Positions 8,110 through 14,000 of a stretch of DNA of 14,437 nucleotides are shown one piece after another. Within the stretch, counting starts at the first letter, position 1, and each line of letters starts with the position of its first letter. Source of the DNA: JBOHER01 sp050701115. GTDB taxonomy: Bacteria; Actinomycetota; Actinomycetes; Mycobacteriales; Pseudonocardiaceae. The translations under genes and the position numbers were made by a program. The stretch is from positions 1 through 14,437 of the forward strand of contig JBOHER010000068.1 of the NCBI GenBank assembly GCA_050701115.1, given 5' to 3'. The notes below the pieces were generated by a model. The model did no database searches, was not told the DNA's origin, and saw only the letters and a list, made by a program, of their open reading frames with translations.

Positions 8110-8283
8110 CCAGCGACAAGCATTTCCCGCACGACCCGCCTGGCGATTTCTTCGACGTCGGCCACGGTGAGGCGTTCTCTCGGATTTCTCGAGATGAGTC
8201 GCTGTCCATTCCGCTTCCAGCTCCGCCTCGACCCGCTTGGCGAGGTCGGATGAGCGGCCCTTCCACGTTGAGTCGTCAGGCAC
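8037..8283 (-). pseudogene. Small unknown gene apparently split by a one-base frameshift
   Basis: GTG at 8283 has a good Shine-Dalgarno (AAGGA, 7 nt upstream) and opens a protein-like frame starting MPDDSTWKGRSSDLAKRV. This degenerates into an Arg-rich stretch after EKSER. The adjacent minus-strand frame then becomes protein-like (RLTVADVEEIARRVVREML) and ends at 8037. Removing one base near 8171-8180 (the AA of GAGAGAACGCC on the minus strand) joins the two parts into about 82 residues. I do not recognise the family; the joined product would be charged and helical. The 3' end overlaps the last 73 bp of lhr. A genuine frameshift mutation, a sequencing error or coincidence are all possible. 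Confidence 0.45.
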
Positions 8284-8298
8284 TCCCCAGTCCTTCCC

Positions 8299-8343
8299 GT
8301 GACGTCACTCCCGTGTAAGCAAGTGTAATGCGGTGTCTTACAC
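8299..8343. promoter_or_regulatory. Cluster of GTGTAA boxes and a GTGACGTCAC palindrome
   Basis: GTGTAA occurs at 8313-8318 and 8323-8328, exactly 10 bp apart. Its complement TTACAC is at 8338-8343, making a GTGTAAG...CTTACAC inverted pair (8313-8319 / 8337-8343). A perfect 10-bp palindrome GTGACGTCAC is at 8299-8308. The cluster lies between the divergent starts of yciO and the small minus-strand gene, so it may bind a regulator of either. The rest of the 130-bp gap shows nothing clear beyond the yciO -10. Confidence 0.35.
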
Positions 8344-8400
8344 GTGGCCACATCTTCGTTTACTGCTAGGGCGTGTCTCCTGATGGTTTCTCCCCGCGTC

Positions 8401-8416
8401 TAGGCTCGGGCCAATG
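8401..8416 (+). promoter_or_regulatory. Leaderless -10 and start of yciO
   Basis: TAGGCT (8401-8406) is followed by 7 nt and the ATG at 8414. No Shine-Dalgarno is present. This is the same layout as at lhr and at the lipoate-ligase-family gene. Confidence 0.45.
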
Positions 8417-9034
8417 GCGAGGTATTTCGACGTGCATCCAATGAATCCACAGCGACGGTCGATCGGTCAGGTCGTTGAACTACTTCGCGCGGACGGCCTG
8501 ATCGCCTATCCGACGGACTCGTGCTACGCATTGGGATGCAGGCTGGGTAACAAGCAGGGCATCGACCGGATCAGGGAGATCCGCCGGCTCGACGACCGGC
8601 ATCACTTCACGCTCATGTGCCACAACTTCGCCCAGCTCGGCCAGTTCGTGCACGTGGACAACGCGGTGTTCCGCGCGATCAAGGCGTCCACACCCGGTAG
8701 CTACACCTTCATCCTGCCCGCCACGAAGGAGGTGCCCCGCAGGTTGATGCACCCGAAGAAGAAGACCGTCGGCGCCAGGATCCCCGAACACCCAGTCGCC
8801 CAGGCACTGCTCACCGAATTCGGTGAACCACTGCTGTCGAGCACCCTGCTACTGCCCGAGCTGGAGGAGCCGATGACCCACGGTTGGGAAATCAAGGAAC
8901 GGCTCGATCACGCCGTGGACGCGGTGATCGATTCCGGTGACTGTGGCACGGTGCCCACCACGGTGATTGACTTCTCACGGGGCGAACCAGAGATCGTCCG
9001 CCGGGGCGCGGGCGACACGACCAGCTTCGAATAA
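8414..9034 (+). CDS. yciO: YciO/Sua5 (TsaC-like) family protein
   Basis: This 206-residue protein has the same length as E. coli YciO and resembles it throughout. The nucleotide-binding YrdC fold shows YPTDSCYALGC (32-42), HHFTLMC (63-69), TPGSYTFIL (93-101), KEVPRR (105-110) and the end TTVIDFSRGEPEIVRRGAGD. Sua5/TsaC proteins make threonylcarbamoyl-AMP for the t6A modification of ANN-decoding tRNAs. YciO is a related subgroup whose role is less settled, and the SxN-type motif of TsaC is replaced by SSTLLLP (142-148). It is therefore probably an auxiliary paralog rather than the essential t6A enzyme. It appears monocistronic and leaderless, with no link to its neighbours. Confidence 0.93.
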   Translation: MARYFDVHPMNPQRRSIGQVVELLRADGLIAYPTDSCYALGCRLGNKQGIDRIREIRRLDDRHHFTLMCHNFAQLGQFVHVDNAVFRAIKASTPGSYTFILPATKEVPRRLMHPKKKTVGARIPEHPVAQALLTEFGEPLLSSTLLLPELEEPMTHGWEIKERLDHAVDAVIDSGDCGTVPTTVIDFSRGEPEIVRRGAGDTTSFE

Positions 9035-9039
9035 CGCAC

Positions 9040-9066
9040 CACGTGACGCGGCGTTACCGCACGTGA
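9040..9066. repeat. Two CACGTGA sites 20 bp apart
   Basis: CACGTGA occurs at 9040-9046 and 9060-9066 in the yciO-pspC intergenic region. The sites are two helical turns apart and so on the same face of the DNA. Another CACGTG is at 8341-8346. They could be regulator sites for the pspC-domain gene, but in GC-rich DNA chance is also possible. Confidence 0.25.
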
Positions 9067-9090
9067 TGGCCTTGCAACATCCCGATGCAC

Positions 9091-9102
9091 GCTCGCGCGA
9101 GC
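9091..9102. repeat. 12-bp perfect palindrome upstream of the pspC-domain gene
   Basis: GCTCGC-GCGAGC is perfectly symmetric. It lies in the spacer just upstream of the -10-like CATCCT (9108-9113), which is followed by 7 nt and the ATG at 9121. It may be an operator or a small terminator stem for yciO. Confidence 0.3.
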
Positions 9103-9120
9103 AGCGGCATCCTTGATGGC

Positions 9121-9309
9121 ATGACAAATACTTTGACGAGGCCGCGGGAGAGACGCATGATCGCAGGGGTCTGCGCGGGGCTGGCCGAACGACTGGGCTG
9201 GAAACCGAGGACCGTCCGGCTGCTGTTCGTGCTGTCCTGCCTGCTGCCGGGTCCGCAGTTCCTGATCTACATCGCGTTGTGGATCATCATGCCTGATCGC
9301 GGCTACTGA
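9121..9309 (+). CDS. Small PspC-domain membrane protein
   Basis: This 62-residue protein consists almost entirely of a PspC domain. The hallmark RRMIAGVCAGLAERLGW (11-27) is followed by a hydrophobic segment (about 32-57) ending in the typical YIALWIIMPDRG. PspC domains occur in envelope-stress (phage-shock) proteins and as small stand-alone membrane proteins in actinomycetes. The specific role of this one is unknown. The ATG at 9121 is preferred over the one at 9085 because the PspC domain starts soon after it and a -10-like CATCCT (9108-9113) lies 7 nt upstream, suggesting a leaderless mRNA. No other psp gene is nearby. Confidence 0.85.
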   Translation: MTNTLTRPRERRMIAGVCAGLAERLGWKPRTVRLLFVLSCLLPGPQFLIYIALWIIMPDRGY

Positions 9310-9362
9310 TCATTCTCGCTGCGTACTACAGCCGCGTGCGGGGTTGCTGGTGGCTCGGTCAG

Positions 9363-9377
9363 TAGGCTTCGCTCGTG
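9363..9377 (+). promoter_or_regulatory. Leaderless -10 and start of the lipoate-ligase-family gene
   Basis: TAGGCT (9363-9368), then 6 nt, then GTG at 9375. No Shine-Dalgarno is present. The arrangement matches that at lhr. No convincing -35 is seen. Confidence 0.45.
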
Positions 9378-10121
9378 GACCTCCTGCACGGCGCCCTCGG
9401 TTCGGGTGGGGACCAGGCGCTGGTACTGGCAGTCGCGCATGCGTTGGTGCGTCGGGTCAGCCGCGGTGAGTCTGGTCCGGTTATCCGGGTGTACCGGCCG
9501 GACGCACCGGTCGTTGCCTTCGGCAGGCGTGACTCGCTGCTTCCCGGATTCGCCGCTGCGGTCCGCGCCGCGCGTGACGCCGGTTTCACGCCCGTCGTAC
9601 GGCCGCAAGGAGGTCGGGCGGTCGCCTATACCGAGCAGTCCGTTGTGGTCGATCACGTAAGCCCGTACCCCGACTTCCCATCAGGCATGGACGAGCGGTT
9701 CACAACCTACGGCGAGTTGTGGTCAGGCGTACTTCGCGAGCACGGGGTGGACGCAAGGGTCGGGGCGGTTCCGGGCGAGTACTGCCCCGGTGCCTACAGC
9801 GTGAACGCGCGCGGTCAAGTGAAGCTCGTCGGGACCGCCCAGCGACTGGTGCGACGCGCATGGCTGTTCAGCGCCGTAGCCATCTTCGACGGCGCCGACG
9901 CGTTGCGACCCCTGCTGACCGAGATCTACCGGATCCTCGAGCTGCCCTTCGACACCTCCTCGGTCGGATCGGTGCACACGGAGGCGCCGGGGCTCTCACT
10001 CGACCGGCTCGAGGAAGCGATCATTGCTGCCTACGACAACCGCTTCGGGGTGGCTCCGGCCTCCCTCGGCGAGCAGGTCATGAACGCTGCGCGAAAGGTG
10101 GTCGACGACCACCGTCTCTAG
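9375..10121 (+). CDS. Lipoate-protein ligase A family (BPL/LplA/LipB fold) protein
   Basis: This 248-residue protein has the cofactor-transferase fold. RPQGGRAV (76-83) matches the ligase Arg-Gly-Gly loop that binds the lipoyl/acyl-adenylate, and QVKLVGTAQR (148-157) carries the conserved lysine (Lys150). GEYCPGAYSV (134-143) is typical of this subgroup. Such proteins attach lipoate or octanoate to E2 or GcvH domains, but this short single-domain branch includes members of unproven substrate. It ends at VVDDHRL without the separate accessory domain of E. coli LplA. The GTG start follows a -10-like TAGGCT by 6 nt. No lipoyl-enzyme gene is adjacent. Confidence 0.85.
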   Translation: MDLLHGALGSGGDQALVLAVAHALVRRVSRGESGPVIRVYRPDAPVVAFGRRDSLLPGFAAAVRAARDAGFTPVVRPQGGRAVAYTEQSVVVDHVSPYPDFPSGMDERFTTYGELWSGVLREHGVDARVGAVPGEYCPGAYSVNARGQVKLVGTAQRLVRRAWLFSAVAIFDGADALRPLLTEIYRILELPFDTSSVGSVHTEAPGLSLDRLEEAIIAAYDNRFGVAPASLGEQVMNAARKVVDDHRL

Positions 10122-10161
10122 GCTCAGCTCGTTCCGTCACCGTGCGCACCTTCTGGACGTT

Positions 10162-10177
10162 ATGCCGACGTCGGCAT
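10162..10177. repeat. 16-bp perfect palindrome between the ligase-family and glyoxalase genes
   Basis: ATGCCGAC-GTCGGCAT is perfectly symmetric, about 40 bp after the upstream stop and 80 bp before the downstream start. As RNA it could form a 6-bp stem with an ACGT loop, but no T-tract follows. An operator for the VOC gene or a weak terminator are both possible. Confidence 0.4.
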
Positions 10178-10244
10178 CATCATCGTCGTAGGCGGATGAG
10201 CCTTTCACGCGAGAAGGGCGCTGGCCCGCTCGTGACCCTCGGCG

Positions 10245-10260
10245 CATAATGACCGGCATG
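10245..10260 (+). promoter_or_regulatory. -10 hexamer CATAAT of the VOC gene, deciding its start
   Basis: CATAAT (10245-10250) is a near-consensus -10, followed by 7 nt and the ATG at 10258. The earlier in-frame ATG at 10249 overlaps this -10 and would lie upstream of any transcript starting from it. The second ATG is therefore preferred. Confidence 0.5.
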
Positions 10261-10632
10261 CCTGAGATTCCGTCGCATCGTCATCACGCCATCGACTACG
10301 TCGAGCTCACGGTGACCGACCTCGAACAGGCCAAGCACTTCTACGCGGCCGCGTTCGGCTGGGCGTTCAACGACTACGGAGGCGAGTACGCGGGCATCCA
10401 GAACCCGCAAGGCGGCTCCGCGCCCGAAGTCGGCGGCCTCCGACTCGATCAGGATGTGCGGCCTGGCGGGCCCTTGGTCCTGCTCTACTCGGCCGATCTC
10501 GATCAGACGCTCGCGGCGGTCCGTGATTCCGGTGGCCGGGTGGTCAATGGACCTTACAAGTTTCCGGGTGGTCGCCGATTCCACTTCCAGGACCCCAGTG
10601 GAAACGAGCTAGGGGTCTGGGCTGAGGCATAG
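10258..10632 (+). CDS. Glyoxalase/VOC-superfamily protein
   Basis: This 124-residue single VOC domain has two beta-alpha-beta-beta-beta modules. The first is HHAIDYVELTVTDLEQAKHF with FYAAAFGW. The second ends HFQDPSGNELGVWAEA, carrying the usual C-terminal metal-ligand Glu of ELGVW. His in the HHAIDY segment could be the first ligand. VOC proteins act in aldehyde detoxification, ring-cleavage and antibiotic resistance; nothing nearby fixes the substrate. The start at 10258 is favoured over 10249 because a -10-like CATAAT lies 7 nt before it. It is convergent with the lipoprotein gene at 10730. Confidence 0.88.
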   Translation: MPEIPSHRHHAIDYVELTVTDLEQAKHFYAAAFGWAFNDYGGEYAGIQNPQGGSAPEVGGLRLDQDVRPGGPLVLLYSADLDQTLAAVRDSGGRVVNGPYKFPGGRRFHFQDPSGNELGVWAEA

Positions 10633-10660
10633 TCGAGCGCCTTTGCTATGTCGCTGCCTT

Positions 10661-10724
10661 ACCGTAACGGTTGATGCCGTACTGGAATGTCGAATGGGCC
10701 CGGCCCAGCTCAGCTGCCCTGGGC
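10661..10724. terminator. Candidate bidirectional terminator region between convergent genes
   Basis: The 97-bp gap between the convergent VOC and lipoprotein genes holds a small inverted repeat ACCGT-A-ACGGT (10661-10671) and a GC-rich stem GCCCAG (10703-10708) / CTGGGC (10719-10724) with a 10-nt loop. The stem partly overlaps an alternative GGGCC-C-GGCCC stem (10696-10706). There is no T-tract, which is common for actinobacterial terminators. Confidence 0.35.
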
Positions 10725-10729
10725 GTCCT

Positions 10730-11224
10730 CTACCGGTCGATGCTGAAACGGGCCATGCTTGTGCTGTCGGGTTGTAGTACTGAGACGACGTAGCTCTTGC
10801 CCGAGCCGGTGAATGCGACCGGGACGGTCACGGTGGCACCTGGCGGGATCGCGCCATCGCGGTCGGCACCGTGCCATTCGAAGACCAGCACGAGTTCTTC
10901 ATCGTCGCGGTCGACGCCTGCGAGCACTTGCATCATCGCTGGATGCACAGGAGCGTCGGTGTTGTTGGTGTAGGTCAGGTCAATGGACCATTCCGCAGGT
11001 GGGTCGCCAGGCTGGGCGAACTCCGCGGCCTTCTCGGGATCCAAAAGGATAAAGTTGTCCACTTTGACGTCGATGCCATCGACATGCGTCTGACCGAAGG
11101 TGTATGAGTCCAAGCTCGGGTTGGGCGGTCCGACATGGCCTGCTGCGTCCTCTGGTGAGGAACTGCCGCATCCTCCGAGCAGCGGGACCAGAAGTGTCAC
11201 CGTCCCGAGTAAAAGCCGGATCAC
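10730..11224 (-). CDS. Secreted lipoprotein with probable Ig-like (DUF4352-type) domain
   Basis: This 164-residue protein begins with a lipoprotein signal: MIRLLLGTVTLLVPLLGGCG, with lipobox LGGC and lipidated Cys19. After a Ser/Pro-rich linker, residues 38-164 are strand-rich, with WSIDLTYTNNTDAPVHP and GAIPPGATVTVPVAF. This is the pattern of DUF4352-like Ig folds found in actinobacterial lipoproteins; the family assignment is by pattern only. GTG at 11224 overlaps the upstream stop as GTGA (11221-11224), so it is translationally coupled to the membrane protein gene. A longer in-frame extension to 11437 lies inside that gene and would bury the signal. As the last gene of the T7SS-substrate operon, it is a candidate surface accessory or immunity component (inference). 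Confidence 0.85.
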   Translation of the reverse strand: MIRLLLGTVTLLVPLLGGCGSSSPEDAAGHVGPPNPSLDSYTFGQTHVDGIDVKVDNFILLDPEKAAEFAQPGDPPAEWSIDLTYTNNTDAPVHPAMMQVLAGVDRDDEELVLVFEWHGADRDGAIPPGATVTVPVAFTGSGKSYVVSVLQPDSTSMARFSIDR

Positions 11225-11883
11225 GGCTGCACTCCATCTGCGCCATTGGTTGAGCCATGGGCGTTCGAGGCAGAGCCGACATGCGTGTCCAACCTGAGCG
11301 TGGCCAGGGACTTGTTGTTGATCTCGGCTCCGCCTGCAACCGAGAGCCGGATGCCGTTGTAGACGTAATCCCACAGGGGGCGGTTGGCTTGTAGGTCGCT
11401 GGCGAGGAGGGCGATCCCGTTTCGGTCGTCGTCCCACAGCCGGATCAGCGGGCCCAGTGGATATGGCTTGACCTCGATCTTGGTGAGCGCGTACGTGTCG
11501 ACGGTTCGCCCGCGGTACTGCAACCAGTTAGCTCCGGCAGCGATCTTGCGGGGCATGCTGGCTGCCAAACCGGCGCATCCGCCAACCAGCGCGATCAGCC
11601 ACGGCATATCGGAGATCTTGAGTGCGCTCAGCACCACTCCGACGATTACCCCGAGGACAGCCGCAATGGGAAGCAAGACAACGACGGTCCTCATGCTGGT
11701 GCGGTGCCACGCCAGCACGGGATGACCTGGGATTGGTGAAGGCGGCGGAGCTCCCTGGGCCTGGGGCGCATGATCGGCGCTCGCCTCGTTAAGGACCGGT
11801 GCGCGCGGCGGCTTAGGCTCACCGGTCTGCGGATCGAGTCGGCGCGGCGGATTCGCGGATGGGTTGTTTGGGCTGGTGCTCAT
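11221..11883 (-). CDS. Two-helix membrane protein, paralog B
   Basis: I do not recognise a named family for this 220-residue protein. The N-terminus is Pro-rich and cytoplasmic-looking, with LDPQTGEPKPP (16-26). VLAWHR (56-61) precedes two predicted membrane helices (about 66-88 and 94-112). The C-terminal domain contains NWLQYRGR (119-126), IRLWDDDR (147-154) and WDYVYNGIRLSVAGGAE (171-187). The same motifs, in the same order, occur in the upstream gene, so the two are paralogs by duplication. The layout (two helices then a small soluble domain) recalls bacterial PH-like membrane proteins, but that is only a resemblance. ATG at 11883 has AAGGAG 8-9 nt upstream (11893-11898 on the plus strand, complementary). 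Confidence 0.85.
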   Translation of the reverse strand: MSTSPNNPSANPPRRLDPQTGEPKPPRAPVLNEASADHAPQAQGAPPPSPIPGHPVLAWHRTSMRTVVVLLPIAAVLGVIVGVVLSALKISDMPWLIALVGGCAGLAASMPRKIAAGANWLQYRGRTVDTYALTKIEVKPYPLGPLIRLWDDDRNGIALLASDLQANRPLWDYVYNGIRLSVAGGAEINNKSLATLRLDTHVGSASNAHGSTNGADGVQP

Positions 11884-11931
11884 CAGCCACTCTCCTTCGA
11901 TGTGTAGGCGATGGACCGCAGACAGTGTTTC

Positions 11932-11957
11932 GAGTTCGTCTTCGGGACGACGAACTC
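11932..11957 (-). terminator. Strong hairpin between the two paralogous membrane protein genes
   Basis: GAGTTCGTC (11932-11940) and GACGAACTC (11949-11957) form a perfect 9-bp stem with an 8-nt loop. It lies in the 104-bp gap between the paralogs, the only sizeable gap in the operon. No T-tract follows on the minus strand. It may attenuate or terminate transcription, or stabilise the upstream mRNA end. Nothing else clear is seen in the gap except the Shine-Dalgarno of paralog B. Confidence 0.5.
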
Positions 11958-11987
11958 AGAGATCGCGGTTTCCCTCTGCGGGAGCTG

Positions 11988-12731
11988 CTACTTGCTACCG
12001 CCGCCGTATGAACTCTTGTACTTAAGCCCGGGAACATGGTTGAGCTCCAGGATGCCGACCGCTTGCTTCGTGACCTCGGCACCGTTGGCGACCGAATGCA
12101 AGATGCCGTTATAGATCAGGTCCCAGATTCGCCGATCCGTCTGGAGCTCCTCGAAGCTGCGCTCGATCGCTCGTTCGCCGTCCCACAGGTACAGGAACAG
12201 GTTCGTTCCTCCAAAGAATGCGTCGACCTTTTGCAGTTCGTAGAGCTTGACGTTGTTGCTCTTGGTCACTCCCCAGCGGATGCGCGTGATCTGGAGCCAG
12301 TCGGATCCCGCTGAGTGCACCATGAAGGTGAGTGGGCTTGAGATGAGCAGAGTGCCGCCGAGGATAAAAACCCAGATCAGCCAGCTGCTCAACATGTCGA
12401 GCCCGTCGCCCTTCATGAGAGATATGGCCCCAAAACTCACAGCAAATAGCGTGAGACTCCAAGCCGCAAGGGAGATTTTTCCCCTTGCGTTCTCACGGTG
12501 CCAGGCGAGCACCGGGCCCATGCCGGGTGGTGGTTCGGGTCTTCGGGAGAGCCGCAATTCGCGACCCGGATCGTCTTCGGCCTTGTCGTCCCTCCCAAGA
12601 TAGCTCAGCCCGGGCGGAGGGAACGGCTCGCCAGTTTGCGGGTCTGGCCGGGGCGGCAGATGCCAGGTAGCAGGATGTTCGTGTTGCTTGCGGGGCTCGC
12701 CTGAGGGGCCGGGTGATTGCTGGTCAGTCAT
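11988..12731 (-). CDS. Two-helix membrane protein, paralog A
   Basis: This 247-residue protein has no recognised family name. It has a Pro-rich N-terminus with PDPQTGEPFPP (29-39), then VLAWHR (74-79), two predicted membrane helices (about 85-106 and 113-138), and a C-terminal domain with DWLQITRIRW (144-153), LYLWDGER (180-187) and WDLIYNGILHSVANGAE (203-219). The downstream paralog B shares these motifs. The ATG at 12731 is 9 bp after the stop of the WXG-type effector gene, with a weak Shine-Dalgarno GAGAGG about 5 nt upstream. Its position directly after a putative membrane-acting effector makes it a candidate immunity protein (inference). Alternatives are a secretion-associated chaperone or anchor. 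Confidence 0.85.
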   Translation of the reverse strand: MTDQQSPGPSGEPRKQHEHPATWHLPPRPDPQTGEPFPPPGLSYLGRDDKAEDDPGRELRLSRRPEPPPGMGPVLAWHRENARGKISLAAWSLTLFAVSFGAISLMKGDGLDMLSSWLIWVFILGGTLLISSPLTFMVHSAGSDWLQITRIRWGVTKSNNVKLYELQKVDAFFGGTNLFLYLWDGERAIERSFEELQTDRRIWDLIYNGILHSVANGAEVTKQAVGILELNHVPGLKYKSSYGGGSK

Positions 12732-12740
12732 TATGGCCTC

Positions 12741-14000
12741 TCATTCGGGAACGAAAAAGTCGGCAGCGGCCTGTCCGCCGATCGCTCCTACGATCGCTCC
12801 TACGATCGCGCCGCCTGTGCCTACAACGGCCGTACCGACCGGTCGCAGTGAGGACCCGGTGATCGCTCCGTAGACGGCCAGAGCTCCTGCGGCACCGAGA
12901 GCGCCGCCTGCGAGGTTCGCACCCGAGTCCACCGCGGCCTTTGTCCATGTCTGCTCGCCCTTGAGCGCGTCGTTCGCTTCGGTGCCGATCACGAGGAGGC
13001 TCCCGACGGCCGGTAGCCGCTTCAGAACCTTCTGCGCGGTCTTGGCATTCGCGGTCGCATCAGGAGGAAGGCCATGTAGTTTCTCCTTACCCGGGTAGTA
13101 CGACACCCAGTCCCGTACCTGCTGAGGCACGTGCTTGATGTACTGCTCGAACTGGTTAACCCGCTGCTGGTAGTACAACTGCCCCATACGGGCTTTCGCA
13201 GCGGCTCGGGTCAGTTGCTCGCGTTGCCAAGAGTCCAGGTCATCGACGGTGCCCAGCGCCCATTTCTGGTAGAAGGTTGCTTCTTTGCTTAGGCGTGTCG
13301 CGTGGATGAAGGCTTCCTTCCGTGGGTTTTCGAACGCAGAGATGGTGCTGGCGACCCTGGACGCCGCGACGCTGCCGACGGTCCATGCGTCCAGGCTGGA
13401 GCCTTCGGGTGCCTCGAGGGCGTCCCGGAGGTTAGCGTGTGCTTCGTCCTCACGGTTGCGGGCGTCGGAGACGATCGCTTTACACGTGTTGAAGACCTCG
13501 ACCTTGCGGTTGTACTCCCTGGCGATCTCCTGGTAGGTCTCCCATGCGCGCGTGTACTCGGGATTGCTCTGGAAGTCGCCGTTCGAGTTCATCGATCCAA
13601 CCGGTATGGGCGGATTGCGGACCGACGGGTGTTGATTGATCACCGGTGCGGGCGGCACGATGAACGGCCCATCCACCTCCAAGCCGCCAGCGGTCGCCTT
13701 CTGCAACGCGTCGTCCATCCGCGCGATCACCGCGTCGAGCGCGTCAGCGAACTCACGCACTGCCCGTCCGTAGTTCTCCGCGGTGTAGGCCAGATCGTCG
13801 GCGTCTCTGCCCACTCCCCTGATCGAGTCGTGATACGCCTGACTCGCAGGGCCGCGCCAACCCGAGTACGCGGCGTTCTGCGCGTCGCAAACCTTGTCCG
13901 CTGCCGCTCGCCCGGCAATGGTGAGATCGCCCAGCCAATCCGCGCCTTCGATGCAGGTACCCGAGCTACCGTTAACCGTGGTATTGAGCTGCCCCGTCAT
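12741..14000 (-). CDS. WXG100-type T7SS effector candidate with C-terminal glycine zipper
   Basis: This 419-residue protein begins with a WXG100/PPE-like helical hairpin (about 15-105), with the WRG turn at 48-50 (SGWRGPASQAYHDSI). A Pro-rich linker follows (113-135), then a long helical, charged middle (150-300). The C-terminus (361-412) is hydrophobic and Gly/Ala-rich, with repeated GxxxG steps (GAIVGAIVGAIGG at 397-409), resembling the glycine-zipper segments of membrane-inserting polymorphic toxins. No catalytic toxin motif is seen. Its own helical hairpin shows no YxxxD/E secretion motif, while the upstream EspC-like gene product has one. ATG at 14000 overlaps that gene as ATGA (13997-14000). 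Export by a type VII system and membrane permeabilisation are inferred; a structural role for the zipper is the alternative. Confidence 0.8.
   Translation of the reverse strand: MTGQLNTTVNGSSGTCIEGADWLGDLTIAGRAAADKVCDAQNAAYSGWRGPASQAYHDSIRGVGRDADDLAYTAENYGRAVREFADALDAVIARMDDALQKATAGGLEVDGPFIVPPAPVINQHPSVRNPPIPVGSMNSNGDFQSNPEYTRAWETYQEIAREYNRKVEVFNTCKAIVSDARNREDEAHANLRDALEAPEGSSLDAWTVGSVAASRVASTISAFENPRKEAFIHATRLSKEATFYQKWALGTVDDLDSWQREQLTRAAAKARMGQLYYQQRVNQFEQYIKHVPQQVRDWVSYYPGKEKLHGLPPDATANAKTAQKVLKRLPAVGSLLVIGTEANDALKGEQTWTKAAVDSGANLAGGALGAAGALAVYGAITGSSLRPVGTAVVGTGGAIVGAIVGAIGGQAAADFFVPE
12779..12812. repeat. 12-bp tandem repeat encoding the GAIV glycine-zipper units
   Basis: CGATCGCTCCTA is repeated exactly at 12779-12790 and 12791-12802, followed by a partial third copy CGATCGCGCC (12803-12812). 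On the coding strand this gives GAIV-GAIV-GAIGG. The near-identical codons suggest recent slippage or expansion within the zipper. Confidence 0.7.

Noticed and set aside
8033..8266. Third minus-strand frame over the lhr-yciO junction
   Set aside because: Composition is Arg/Ser-rich and lacks a good start; the two neighbouring frames account better for the coding-like signal.
10201..10217. Possible hairpin CCTT...AAGG before the VOC gene
   Set aside because: Only four base pairs plus one wobble pair; too weak to call a terminator.
11225..11437. Upstream extension of the lipoprotein gene
   Set aside because: It would place the signal peptide and lipobox in the middle of the protein and lies inside the membrane protein gene; GTG at 11224 gives a proper lipoprotein N-terminus.
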